Shown: piece after piece, positions 8,150 through 15,361 of the stretch | Position numbering within the stretch: the first letter of the stretch is position 1 | Layout: the number at the start of each line of letters is the position of its first letter | DNA from: a virus | Strand: one strand, 5' to 3' | IMG/VR virus record: IMGVR_UViG_3300024415_000652 | Coordinates: 1-43,754 of that record | DNA: 43,754 bases | The notes under the pieces: generated by a model | Told to the model about the DNA's origin: nothing | Seen by the model: the letters and a program-made list of their open reading frames with translations, nothing else | Databases searched by the model: none | Translations under genes and position numbers: made by a program

Positions 8150-8427
8150 GTTTATTAGTAGGGTTATGTTCAATTATAGTATTACTTGGATTTACATTTA
8201 TACTAACGTATTTATTTGAATATACACACGAATACCCAATGGCATTAGTTGGGATTATGATGTTTGGTGATATGTTATTAGCTGGAACTTGGTATTTAAT
8301 TGGAATGGAAATTGGTGTAGAATCAGAACAATCATTCAAAAGAGGTATTGCACTAGCATTTGCATTTATGTCATTTGGTAGAGCATTGATATTCTTAGTT
8401 AATGCTAAAAAGAAAGGTTATCTATAA
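8146..8427 (+). CDS. Three-helix membrane protein
   Basis: 93 residues with three hydrophobic segments (about 2-24, 30-50 and 66-86) and a Lys-rich C-terminus. The stop shares a base with the next start. No recognised family. Confidence 0.65.
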   Translation: MSLLVGLCSIIVLLGFTFILTYLFEYTHEYPMALVGIMMFGDMLLAGTWYLIGMEIGVESEQSFKRGIALAFAFMSFGRALIFLVNAKKKGYL

Positions 8428-9011
8428 TGAAGAACTTGATTGTAGTTGGACATCCTAATCAGAAATCCTTTTGTTATAATGGTATTATGAAAACCATTAA
8501 AAGAGAGTTACAAAAGCATGATGAGGAGATTAAAATAATTGATTTATATAGAGATGAATTTCATTCATCCGATAGAAAGGCACTAATTAAGGGTTACCAA
8601 AAATTGGTAACTTGGTCTGATAGAATCTATTTTGTATCACCAGTGTGGTGGTTCCGATTAACACCAAGAATGGAAGTATTCTTTGATGAAGTACTTACAC
8701 CTGGATTTGCATATAAGTTTGTTCCTTTGTTTGGACACTATGCTTATCCAAAACCATTTTTGAAAGATAAGAAAGTTAGAACGTATATTACACATGGGGC
8801 ACCAATGTTACCTGTTGTTACGTTATATCTAAACTCAGTTAAATTGAGATTAGTAATGGGTGTGTACACATTTGTATTTGGTTGGAACATTAATAGATGG
8901 AGAAAAACAAAACAATTTTGGTCTGTACCATTTGTAGATAAACATAAAAGAAGAAAATATCTACAAAGTGTAAAAAAAGATGTTAGAAAAGATTTAAAAT
9001 TTGAGATTTAA
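8427..9011 (+). CDS. NAD(P)H oxidoreductase, flavodoxin-like fold (NQO/KefF type)
   Basis: 194 residues. VVGHPNQKSFC near 6-16 binds the flavin phosphate; FVSPVWWFRLTP (69-80) and FFDEVLTPGFAY (85-96) are family hallmarks of the Flavodoxin_2 group (quinone reductases, KefF). It would use NAD(P)H to reduce quinones or other small acceptors in the cytoplasm. Its role here is open; redox partnering with the bilin reductase is possible but unsupported. Starts and stops overlap both neighbours. Confidence 0.85.
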   Translation: MKNLIVVGHPNQKSFCYNGIMKTIKRELQKHDEEIKIIDLYRDEFHSSDRKALIKGYQKLVTWSDRIYFVSPVWWFRLTPRMEVFFDEVLTPGFAYKFVPLFGHYAYPKPFLKDKKVRTYITHGAPMLPVVTLYLNSVKLRLVMGVYTFVFGWNINRWRKTKQFWSVPFVDKHKRRKYLQSVKKDVRKDLKFEI

Positions 9012-9925
9012 TGAAGTTTGTAGATAAGATTTATATTATATCAATGCATAGGCATGGAATTCGTAGAAAGAATGTCTATGATGATTTACTATCAGCTGGT
9101 TATCCCCATAAAAAAATAGAATGGGTTGATGCTATTGATGGTTCTAAATTAGATATTGATGAACTTTTGGATGAAAATAAAATAAGTCATAAGTTTATAG
9201 ACCCAAATGGTGCATTAACTAAATCAATTTATGGATGTGCTTTATCACATCAAAAAGTATATGAACGATTCTTAAAAACTGATGATAGTGTTAAAACTGC
9301 ATTAATATTAGAAGATGATGCTCATATAACTAATGTTGGGTTGAGAACTTTAATTGAAGGTTCTAGAGGATATGAAATGTTAGCTGATGATGTAAAGAAT
9401 ATTGATTGGGGAATTGTAATGGTTGGTCACATTGATAAGGATATAGAAGGTAAACAATGTGATGAAGCACTTGTTCTTCAACATATGGATAGATATCCAA
9501 TAGGATATGCAGCTCATTCCTATATTATAAACAAAGAATCAGCTCAAAAATTAATTGATAATAATTCACCTATTGAATTTGCAGCAGATGTAAATTTACA
9601 TTGTAGTGATGTTGAAATATATTCAACACCAGTATCTCATTTTGGTCAAAAGACTGGTAGATATTTTAGATGGGAAACTCAAAGAATGCTGTTACAACAC
9701 GAAGAATATATTCTTTATGAGTTGCAGGATTTTGGTAATGAGTATTTTTCATCTACTACATTTGGTGATAATTTCACCGAAGGTACAAAAAGGTATCTTA
9801 AAACTGCAAATATTTCATCTAAGCTAGATGTTGAAAAAGTAACGTTTGAACCATTCACTAATAGTTATGGAGATTTAATTGAAAATTGGGGAACAATATA
9901 TTTAAGAATTAAAGATTATGAGTAA
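9011..9925 (+). CDS. Glycosyltransferase family 25 (LPS-type)
   Basis: 304 residues. YIISMHRHGIRR at the start, CALSHQKVYE (76-85) and the metal-binding LILEDDA (98-104) match GT25 enzymes, which add galactose or other hexoses to lipopolysaccharide or proteins. Cytoplasmic. It sits between an oxidoreductase and thyA rather than in the glycan cluster at 31-41 kb, but may act with it. Overlaps thyA by 8 nt. Confidence 0.88.
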   Translation: MKFVDKIYIISMHRHGIRRKNVYDDLLSAGYPHKKIEWVDAIDGSKLDIDELLDENKISHKFIDPNGALTKSIYGCALSHQKVYERFLKTDDSVKTALILEDDAHITNVGLRTLIEGSRGYEMLADDVKNIDWGIVMVGHIDKDIEGKQCDEALVLQHMDRYPIGYAAHSYIINKESAQKLIDNNSPIEFAADVNLHCSDVEIYSTPVSHFGQKTGRYFRWETQRMLLQHEEYILYELQDFGNEYFSSTTFGDNFTEGTKRYLKTANISSKLDVEKVTFEPFTNSYGDLIENWGTIYLRIKDYE

Positions 9926-10826
9926 TATAGAAAAACAATATCAAGGTATCTTACGAAAGTTGGTACTTTATGGAAAAGAAAAAGGAGATAGAACTGGAAC
10001 TGGTACACTATCTTACTTCGGAGACCAAATCAGACACAATATGGCTGATGGATTTCCTTTACTAACCACAAAGAAGATGGCAGTTAAAACTATGATGACT
10101 GAATTGAAGTGGTTTCTAAAAGGAGATACTAACATAAAATATTTAGTTGATAACAATTGTCATATTTGGAATGGTGATGCTTACAAAGCATATCGAAGAA
10201 TTCCTACTAACCAATTAGATGAAAGAACTTTCATTCATAGGATTAAGACCCAAGATTGGTTTGCTAAAGAGTGGGGTGAGTTAGGACCTATCTATGGTAA
10301 ACAATGGAGAGATTGGCATTCTCAGAAGTTTAATGTTGCCAAAGGTGAAGGTTACTTACTACAAATTGACCAGATTGCAAAACTTATTGTTGATTTAAAA
10401 AAGAACCCCGATAGTAGAAGATTAATGGTATCTGCATGGAACGTGGGTGAAATTGAAGAAGTGGTTCTTCCTCCTTGTCATTATGGATTTCAATGTTATG
10501 TTCAAGATGGTAAACTATCCCTAATGTGGAATCAAAGAAGTTGTGATACTTTCTTAGGTATTCCATTCAACATTGCAAGTTATGCAACTTTACTACTTTT
10601 ACTTTGTGAAGAAACTGGATTAGAAGCTGGTGAACTGATTGGTAACTTAGGTGATGTACATTTATATAAGAATCATATTCAACAAGCAAAAGAACAAATA
10701 GTAAGAGAACCATTCCCATTACCTACAATTGAATTATCAAATGTGGATATTTTAAATGGAGAATGGGATTACGAAATAAAAGGTTACGAATATCATCCAA
10801 CAATTAAAGCACCATTATCTAATTAA
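9918..10826 (+). CDS. thyA: Thymidylate synthase
   Basis: 302 residues, full length. Methylates dUMP to dTMP with methylene-tetrahydrofolate. DRTGTGT (24-30) binds phosphate, LPPCHYGFQ holds catalytic Cys187, and RSCDTFLGIPFN and NLGDVHLYKNH are canonical. The C-terminus HPTIKAPLSN matches the usual ThyA tail that closes over the substrate. Supplies dTTP for phage replication. The 30-nt 3' end is nearly repeated at the end of the gene after next (11191-11220). Confidence 0.97.
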   Translation: MSNIEKQYQGILRKLVLYGKEKGDRTGTGTLSYFGDQIRHNMADGFPLLTTKKMAVKTMMTELKWFLKGDTNIKYLVDNNCHIWNGDAYKAYRRIPTNQLDERTFIHRIKTQDWFAKEWGELGPIYGKQWRDWHSQKFNVAKGEGYLLQIDQIAKLIVDLKKNPDSRRLMVSAWNVGEIEEVVLPPCHYGFQCYVQDGKLSLMWNQRSCDTFLGIPFNIASYATLLLLLCEETGLEAGELIGNLGDVHLYKNHIQQAKEQIVREPFPLPTIELSNVDILNGEWDYEIKGYEYHPTIKAPLSN

Positions 10827-10827
10827 T

Positions 10828-10926
10828 ATGAAAACTCTTAGAAAAATATGGAATCACTTACTATGGTTGGAAGAACAACGAATCAAATGTGCTATTAAAT
10901 CAGGTAGTGCAGGGCCCTTAATGTAA
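10828..10926 (+). CDS. 32-residue basic peptide
   Basis: ATG 10828 lies 1 nt after the thyA stop; 33 codons to TAA 10926. It contains WNHLLWLEEQRIKCAI and ends in SGSAGPLM. A comparable small protein occurs, as far as I recall, in other marine phages, but I cannot name a family. Likely real because of tight spacing and amphipathic composition. Confidence 0.45.
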   Translation: MKTLRKIWNHLLWLEEQRIKCAIKSGSAGPLM

Positions 10927-10932
10927 TGAATT

Positions 10933-11220
10933 ATGAAACCATTAAAGAAATATAAAAAACTAACCAAAAAACAATTAGAAGAGTATGAGAATAAAAAACT
11001 CACTTCTAAAGATATAGTAGAAATGGAACAACGAGGTTTTAAAATTCCTTTAATAGTAAAGTTAAATTCTTTACAAGAAGAAAAAATAGAGTTTTCTAAA
11101 AATACATTAACAGATATGTTAAGATTTGCTATTGACAGAGAGTATTATGAAAAAGCAGCTATATTAAGAGACTTATTAGAAAAAACACACCCAACAACTA
11201 AAGCACCATTATCAAATTAA
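10933..11220 (+). CDS. UVR-motif-like small protein with ThyA-like C-terminal tail
   Basis: 95 residues. Residues 46-83 look like a UVR (UvrB/UvrC) helical-hairpin motif (AIDREYYEKAAILRDLL), a protein-interaction element. The last nine residues, PTTKAPLSN, copy the thymidylate synthase tail PTIKAPLSN; the DNA at 11191-11220 matches 10797-10826 at 28 of 30 positions. This points to duplication of the thyA end, either during insertion of this segment or by recombination. Function unknown. Confidence 0.65.
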   Translation: MKPLKKYKKLTKKQLEEYENKKLTSKDIVEMEQRGFKIPLIVKLNSLQEEKIEFSKNTLTDMLRFAIDREYYEKAAILRDLLEKTHPTTKAPLSN

Positions 11221-11226
11221 ATTATT

Positions 11227-11745
11227 ATGAAACCATTAAAAGAAGCAACACACGATAAACATAAAGAAGCTGAGAATATGCTATTCAATAAGAAAATGTT
11301 TAAAGGAGAATTAAACAAAGAAGAGTATGGATGGTATCTTCGTTCTCAGTTTAATATTTTTAAAACTATTGAAGATAACTTTGAACTTCCACATAAAGGA
11401 TTAAGTAGAGTTGAAGCAGTAGCATTTGATTTAATGTCTTTGGGTGTTAATGAATTAGTTTGTGATGAAGCAACGAGAGATTATTTAGAATATCTAAAAG
11501 GATTATCACAAGAGAATGCCAACGCTCATATCTATTTGAACTACTTAGCAATTATGTTTGGTGGTCAAATGATGAAAAAGAATACACCAGGTTCTGGTAA
11601 AATGTATGATTTTGAAAATATGAGAGAATCTATGGAATCAGTAAGAGCTATTCAAAAAGATGAATGGGCTGATGAAGTAAATAAAGGTTTCGATTTTATG
11701 ATAAAGATTTTTAAAAACTTAGAAGGATGTCTTACTATAAACTAA
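11227..11745 (+). CDS. Heme oxygenase
   Basis: 172 residues. LKEATHDKHKEAEN (4-17) aligns with the proximal helix of heme oxygenases, His12 being the heme ligand. HIYLNYLAIMFGGQMMKK (101-118) is the distal helix with its Gly-Gly-Gln kink. The family splits heme with oxygen and electrons (ferredoxin in cyanobacteria and their phages) into biliverdin, CO and iron. Shorter than the usual 210-240 residues but with both heme helices. The bilin reductase gene starts 19 nt before its end, so the two are translationally coupled and biliverdin can pass to the next enzyme. Start ATG 11227 follows an A/T-rich leader. Confidence 0.88.
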   Translation: MKPLKEATHDKHKEAENMLFNKKMFKGELNKEEYGWYLRSQFNIFKTIEDNFELPHKGLSRVEAVAFDLMSLGVNELVCDEATRDYLEYLKGLSQENANAHIYLNYLAIMFGGQMMKKNTPGSGKMYDFENMRESMESVRAIQKDEWADEVNKGFDFMIKIFKNLEGCLTIN

Positions 11746-12404
11746 AAGATAGAATATTTCACCATTCGGAGAAGTTTAAAGCATTGATTGAAGCACAAGA
11801 TGGTGTAGAGTTAATGGAAACTGATGATTATGGTTGGGAGAATTATCGTTATGAAAATGATAGATTCAGATTAGCGCATGTTGAAAGATATTCTCATATG
11901 GGATTAGAAGTTGTACACATAACTTGTTTTCCAAGAGAGTGTTCTAAGATGCCTGTTTTTGGATTTGATGTAGTTGGATATCAAAACGATGAGAAACAAA
12001 TGTCTAAGATTAGTGGAGTGTTTATGGATTGGTCACCAGTTATGTATGAAGAGAAGTGGCATGATACCCAATGGAATAAAGATAGAAAGTTACCAGTTTG
12101 GGCAACTGTATTCTCAAAAGATTTCATAGCAGTAAGACCTACTGAAGATGAATATGAAAAAATATTTGAAGTTGGATTCGATGCATTTGAAAGATGGTTA
12201 GATAAATTAAACTCAGATGAAGATTTAACCGATAATGTGAATGATATTGAGGAGATTATTAAGAATCAAAACACTTATTGTGAACACCAAGCTTCTAATA
12301 AAAGAACCTTTGGAGCACTAAAAGCAAATATTGGAGAGGAAAAAGCAAAGTATTTTATGGAAGAAGTACTATTTCCAAAAATAAAAACTGACAATTTGTC
12401 ATAA
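11727..12404 (+). CDS. Ferredoxin-dependent bilin reductase (PcyA/PebS/PcyX family)
   Basis: 225 residues, family length. VVHITCFPRECSKMPVFGFD (62-81) aligns with the PcyA segment holding catalytic His88 and Asp105; here they are His64 and Asp81. MDWSP (100-104) matches the A-D-[LF]-[ST]-P strand. YCEHQASNKRTFGALKANIG (184-203) and EEVLFP (212-217) match the conserved C-terminal helix and LFP end. The family reduces biliverdin to phycobilins with ferredoxin electrons. His64 fits PcyA- or PcyX-like enzymes better than PebS, but the product cannot be fixed from sequence. Overlapped with heme oxygenase. A bilin pathway in a phage whose promoters look Bacteroidota is unexpected. Confidence 0.85.
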   Translation: MSYYKLKDRIFHHSEKFKALIEAQDGVELMETDDYGWENYRYENDRFRLAHVERYSHMGLEVVHITCFPRECSKMPVFGFDVVGYQNDEKQMSKISGVFMDWSPVMYEEKWHDTQWNKDRKLPVWATVFSKDFIAVRPTEDEYEKIFEVGFDAFERWLDKLNSDEDLTDNVNDIEEIIKNQNTYCEHQASNKRTFGALKANIGEEKAKYFMEEVLFPKIKTDNLS

Positions 12405-12436
12405 TTTGGAATTGTGGAATAAATTTCGTATATTAG
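12405..12436 (+). promoter_or_regulatory. Promoter, TTTG-N20-TATATTAG, apparently leaderless
   Basis: TTTG at 12405-12408 and TATATTAG at 12429-12436, spacing 20 nt. The ATG of the next gene (12443) is only 7 nt past the -7 box, where transcription should begin, so the mRNA would be leaderless or nearly so. Drives 12443 and probably groES-groEL. Confidence 0.75.
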
Positions 12437-12442
12437 TATAAT

Positions 12443-12712
12443 ATGTTTAAAGCAGAAGAAATTAGAACAGTGGATGGATTCCGAAAACACTTCGGAGAAC
12501 CAAAGACAGGAATGTTAATGGATTTATCTGCTGAATTCATTGATTCATATCATAGATTTGGGGTTGACCCAATTGAATTGGTTGATGGGTTTGGTTTAGA
12601 TTGGGTTCAATTAATAATGGATTACAATGAGGATATTGAAGAGTACGAATTATGTGCTATCTTCAGAGATTTAATAAATGATTATATAAAAACAAAAACA
12701 AAAGTAAAATAA
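12443..12712 (+). CDS. Small acidic protein upstream of groES
   Basis: 89 residues, acidic middle (DYNEDIEEYELCAIF) and Lys-rich end. No family recognised. First gene after the promoter at 12405, 4 nt ahead of groES, so co-transcribed with the chaperonin genes. The start sits at the predicted transcription start. Confidence 0.65.
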   Translation: MFKAEEIRTVDGFRKHFGEPKTGMLMDLSAEFIDSYHRFGVDPIELVDGFGLDWVQLIMDYNEDIEEYELCAIFRDLINDYIKTKTKVK

Positions 12713-12716
12713 GTTT

Positions 12717-13007
12717 ATGGCAAACATAGGTAAACCTTTAGCAGATAGGGTTCTTTTAAAATTAGAAGATGTATCTGAATCAAAATCAAGTGGTGGGATT
12801 ATACTTAACACAACCACACAAACCATTCAAACAGCTGAAGTAGTTGAAGTATCCAACGGATTTGTTGGACAGACTGGTGATATTATTCAATTAAATGTTA
12901 AGAAGGGTGATAAAGTTCTTATCAATAACGGAGCCGGACAAAAGGTTAAGTTAGATGGAAACGATTATTACTTAGTTAGAGAATCAGAAATTTTAATGAT
13001 AGTATAA
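12717..13007 (+). CDS. groES: Co-chaperonin GroES
   Basis: 96 residues, full length. KPLADRVLLKLED at the start, the mobile loop SKSSGGIIL (about 22-30) that binds GroEL, and the GDKVLINNGAGQKVKLDGNDYY roof and barrel strands are typical. Caps the GroEL chamber. Directly upstream of groEL with a 3-nt gap. Confidence 0.95.
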   Translation: MANIGKPLADRVLLKLEDVSESKSSGGIILNTTTQTIQTAEVVEVSNGFVGQTGDIIQLNVKKGDKVLINNGAGQKVKLDGNDYYLVRESEILMIV

Positions 13008-13010
13008 GTT

Positions 13011-14618
13011 ATGGAGAATAAACAAATCAAATTTTCATCCAGCTCAAGAGAAGCTCTTAAAGCTGGATTAGATACTTTAGCAGATGCAGTTAAAGTAACA
13101 TTAGGACCTGCTGGTAGAAATGTTCTACTACAAAAGGGTAACGGAGCACATATCACCAAAGATGGTGTGAGTGTAGCAAAAGAAGTACAATTAGAAAATC
13201 CTTATATGAATATGGGTGTTCAGTTGGTAAAAGAAGTATCACAAAAAACAGCTGATGAAGCTGGTGATGGTACAACTACTGCAACTGTATTAGCACAAGC
13301 TATCGCTAAGAAAGGATTTGAAATGGTAGAAGCTGGAACAAATCCTGTTTACCTTAAAAGAGGTATGGATAAAGCTGTGGAAGTTGTAGTATCTGAATTA
13401 GATAAACAATCAGTTAAAGTAGGTGATAAGGTAGAACAAATTGCTACTATCTCAGCAAATGGTGATGAGAACATTGGTAAACTTATCGCTGATGCATTTG
13501 AGAAAGTTGGTAAGGATGGTGTAATCACAGTTGAAGAATCAAAAGGTATTGAAACATCTATGGAAATTGTAGATGGTATGCAATTCGATAAAGGATTTCT
13601 TTCAACACACTTTGCTACCAATCAAGAAAAGATGATAGCTGAGATTGAAAATCCATACATTCTATTATATGATGGTAGAATCTCAAATATGAATGATATC
13701 CTTAAACTATTAGAAGGAGTAGCACAATCATCTAAACCATTAGTTATTATCGCTGATGATGTAGAAGGTGAAGTATTGGGTACTTTAGTAGTTAATAAAC
13801 TAAGAGGAGCTCTTAATGTATGTGCAGTTAAAGCACCAGCATTTGGTGATAGAAAGAAAGAGATGATGAAAGATATTGCTACTGTAACTGGTGGTACTTT
13901 TATTCAACCTGAAATTGGACAGAAGTTAGAAGATGTTACAATGGATATGTTGGGTGTAGCTGAAAAGATTGTTGTTGGTAAAGATAATACCACAATTATA
14001 AACGGAGCAGGTTCATCTGATGAGATTGGTGAAAGAGTTAACGCTATCAAAACTCAGATTGAAGAATCTAAATCAGATTATGAAAGAGAGAAGATGCAAG
14101 AGAGATTAGCTAAGTTAGCTGGTGGTGTTGCAGTTCTTTACATTGGGGCTGGTTCTGAAGTAGAACTAAAAGAAAAGAAAGATAGAGTTGATGATGCACT
14201 ACAAGCTACTAAATCAGCAATTGAAGAAGGAGTAGTTGAAGGTGGTGGTATCGCTTTACTTCGTACTATCAAATCATTAAATGGTTTAGAAACCGAAGAT
14301 GCTTGGGAAACTGATGGAGTTGAAGTAATTAGAGAAGCTTTATCAGCACCAATTATTCAAATTTTGGAAAACGCTGGACAAGATTATACAACAGTTTTAG
14401 AAAAACTTTTTGAAGATAGTAAAATAGGTTACAATGCTAGAACTGAAAAGTTTGTAGATATGTTTGCTGATGGAGTTATTGACCCAAAGAAAGTTACTCG
14501 ATGTGCAATTCAAAACGCAAGTTCAGTTGTTGGAATGATTTTAACTACCGAATGTATGATAGTTAATAAACCAAATACTGAAGAAAAAGTAGCACAAAAA
14601 CAAATGTTAATGGGATAA
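13011..14618 (+). CDS. groEL: Chaperonin GroEL
   Basis: 535 residues, full length. [23 protein letters not shown], the ATP-site GDGTTTATV (85-93), and the equatorial, intermediate and apical domains are all present. The usual C-terminal Gly-Gly-Met repeats are missing; the protein ends in QKQMLMG. That tail lies inside the folding chamber and affects capacity and timing, so the phage version may suit a large phage substrate (inference). Gene order groES-groEL is as in bacteria. A hairpin follows the stop directly. Confidence 0.97.
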   Translation: MENKQIKFSSSSREALKAGLDTLADAVKVTLGPAGRNVLLQKGNGAHITKDGVSVAKEVQLENPYMNMGVQLVKEVSQKTADEAGDGTTTATVLAQAIAKKGFEMVEAGTNPVYLKRGMDKAVEVVVSELDKQSVKVGDKVEQIATISANGDENIGKLIADAFEKVGKDGVITVEESKGIETSMEIVDGMQFDKGFLSTHFATNQEKMIAEIENPYILLYDGRISNMNDILKLLEGVAQSSKPLVIIADDVEGEVLGTLVVNKLRGALNVCAVKAPAFGDRKKEMMKDIATVTGGTFIQPEIGQKLEDVTMDMLGVAEKIVVGKDNTTIINGAGSSDEIGERVNAIKTQIEESKSDYEREKMQERLAKLAGGVAVLYIGAGSEVELKEKKDRVDDALQATKSAIEEGVVEGGGIALLRTIKSLNGLETEDAWETDGVEVIREALSAPIIQILENAGQDYTTVLEKLFEDSKIGYNARTEKFVDMFADGVIDPKKVTRCAIQNASSVVGMILTTECMIVNKPNTEEKVAQKQMLMG

Positions 14619-14658
14619 TCACATATATATTGGAAATTTATTTTCCCATATGGTGATA
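14619..14658 (+). terminator. Long hairpin at the groEL 3' end
   Basis: Starting on the base after the groEL stop, ATCAC (14619-14623) pairs with GTGAT (14654-14658), enclosing a second A/T-rich stem (ATATTGGAAA with TTTCCCATAT, one mismatch). No U-tract follows, so it is more likely an mRNA 3'-end stabiliser or processing site than an intrinsic terminator. Confidence 0.45.
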
Positions 14659-14698
14659 TATTATATACAATTTAGAGGGGTTGTATGATAGTAAAGAC

Positions 14699-14722
14699 CC
14701 TACTTCGGTAGGGTTTTTTATT
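14699..14722 (+). terminator. Rho-independent terminator with UUCG loop
   Basis: CCTAC-TTCG-GTAGG (14699-14712) makes a short stem with a stable UUCG tetraloop, followed by GTTTTTTATTTTATT. Ends the groES-groEL transcript. Confidence 0.8.
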
Positions 14723-14773
14723 TTATTCCCATAGTTATTCTTGGAATTCCGATGTTTTGTAAAGGAGGAAGTT

Positions 14774-14830
14774 ATGACGAATTTAACTAAAACAAAGGAG
14801 ACAAACTATGGACATGTTAAACAAAGTTAG
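14774..14830 (+). CDS. 18-residue leader peptide candidate
   Basis: ATG 14774 has a strong Shine-Dalgarno AAAGGAGG at 14761-14768, rare in this window. The reading frame (MTNLTKTKETNYGHVKQS) ends at 14830, overlapping the start of the membrane protein at 14808 in another frame, so it may couple translation. It may equally be chance; the Shine-Dalgarno is the main support. Confidence 0.35.
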   Translation: MTNLTKTKETNYGHVKQS

Positions 14831-15047
14831 CAATTGGGCTAAACAATTAACAGAAGTAGGTGTGAGTTTAATCGCATTTGGAATCGTTCTTGAGATTTTA
14901 TTCAAAGGAGCAGTTATTCCATTTTGGCCTAACGTTTCCGTAATAGATAATATTATGGGATTAATAGGTGGATTAAGCAATGAAGGACTAATCGGATTAG
15001 TTGGTGCTTTCATTATTTATCACATACTGAAGAAGAAAGATTACTAA
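14808..15047 (+). CDS. Small membrane protein, Shine-Dalgarno driven
   Basis: 79 residues. Residues 14-33 and 46-72 form two long hydrophobic, Gly-rich segments; the end is KKKDY. AAAGGAG lies about 8 nt before ATG 14808. Bracketed by terminators at 14699 and 15081, so it is its own transcription unit, probably strongly expressed. Similar small membrane proteins occur in marine myoviruses as far as I recall, function unknown; holin or virion roles are possible. Confidence 0.75.
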   Translation: MDMLNKVSNWAKQLTEVGVSLIAFGIVLEILFKGAVIPFWPNVSVIDNIMGLIGGLSNEGLIGLVGAFIIYHILKKKDY

Positions 15048-15080
15048 GATTTAGTAACTTTAGGTAAGAAATAGCTATTA

Positions 15081-15113
15081 AAACCCTCACATTTGTTTGT
15101 GGGGGTTTTTCTT
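15081..15113 (+). terminator. Rho-independent terminator
   Basis: AAACCCTCAC (15081-15090) pairs with GTGGGGGTTT (15099-15108), ten pairs with one G-U, loop ATTTGTTT, then TTCTTTATATTT. Ends the 14808 transcript. Confidence 0.85.
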
Positions 15114-15130
15114 TATATTTATATATGTAG

Positions 15131-15180
15131 CCCGTGTGGACTGGGTTGATAATAGAGTCGCGGGTGGAGTGAACGCATCC
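15131..15180 (+). ncRNA. GC-rich structured RNA or leader candidate
   Basis: A G/C-rich patch in very A/T-rich surroundings with nested complementarity: CCCG (15131-15134) with CGGG (15161-15164), GACT (15139-15142) with AGTC (15156-15159), then GGA-G-TG / CATCC (15166-15180) closing an AACG loop. It lies between a terminator and a 25-codon gene with its own terminator, so it could be the structured leader of that gene or a small RNA. No known family recognised; it does not fold as a tRNA. Confidence 0.4.
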
Positions 15181-15229
15181 GTAAAAATCGTTGCATAAGT
15201 TTAATCTTTAACAAAGAAAGGAGCTTAGC

Positions 15230-15307
15230 ATGAACGATGAATATTTAATAGCAATGGAGAGTAATCAATCTCATTTGCTTGAACTCATCAAAGAGCTTGA
15301 GAGTTAA
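15230..15307 (+). CDS. 25-residue acidic peptide with Shine-Dalgarno
   Basis: MNDEYLIAMESNQSHLLELI and five more residues; helical and acidic. GAAAGGAG (15216-15223) is a good Shine-Dalgarno 6 nt before the ATG. A terminator begins 7 nt after the stop. The small unit of GC-rich leader, peptide and terminator suggests genuine, strong expression. Function unknown. Confidence 0.55.
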   Translation: MNDEYLIAMESNQSHLLELIKELES

Positions 15308-15313
15308 CCACAC

Positions 15314-15347
15314 AACCCCTACGTTTTGTAGGGGTTTATAATTTTTC
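15314..15347 (+). terminator. Rho-independent terminator
   Basis: AACCCCTAC (15314-15322) pairs with GTAGGGGTT (15328-15336), nine perfect pairs, loop GTTTT, followed by TATAATTTTTC. Ends the 25-codon gene's transcript. The span 15048-15361 otherwise holds only the upstream terminator and the GC-rich patch. Confidence 0.85.
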
Positions 15348-15361
15348 AATATTTATACTAT

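Noticed and set aside
14684-14788. 34-codon + strand frame starting ATG 14684
   Set aside because: It runs through the UUCG terminator and has no family or coupling; the terminator reading is preferred.
15348-15361. T4-like late promoter (ATATTTATA) before the lipoprotein
   Set aside because: The motif is reversed relative to TATAAATA, only a few bases from the ATG, and A/T-rich DNA gives such strings often; similar strings at 15119 and 31000 are equally weak.
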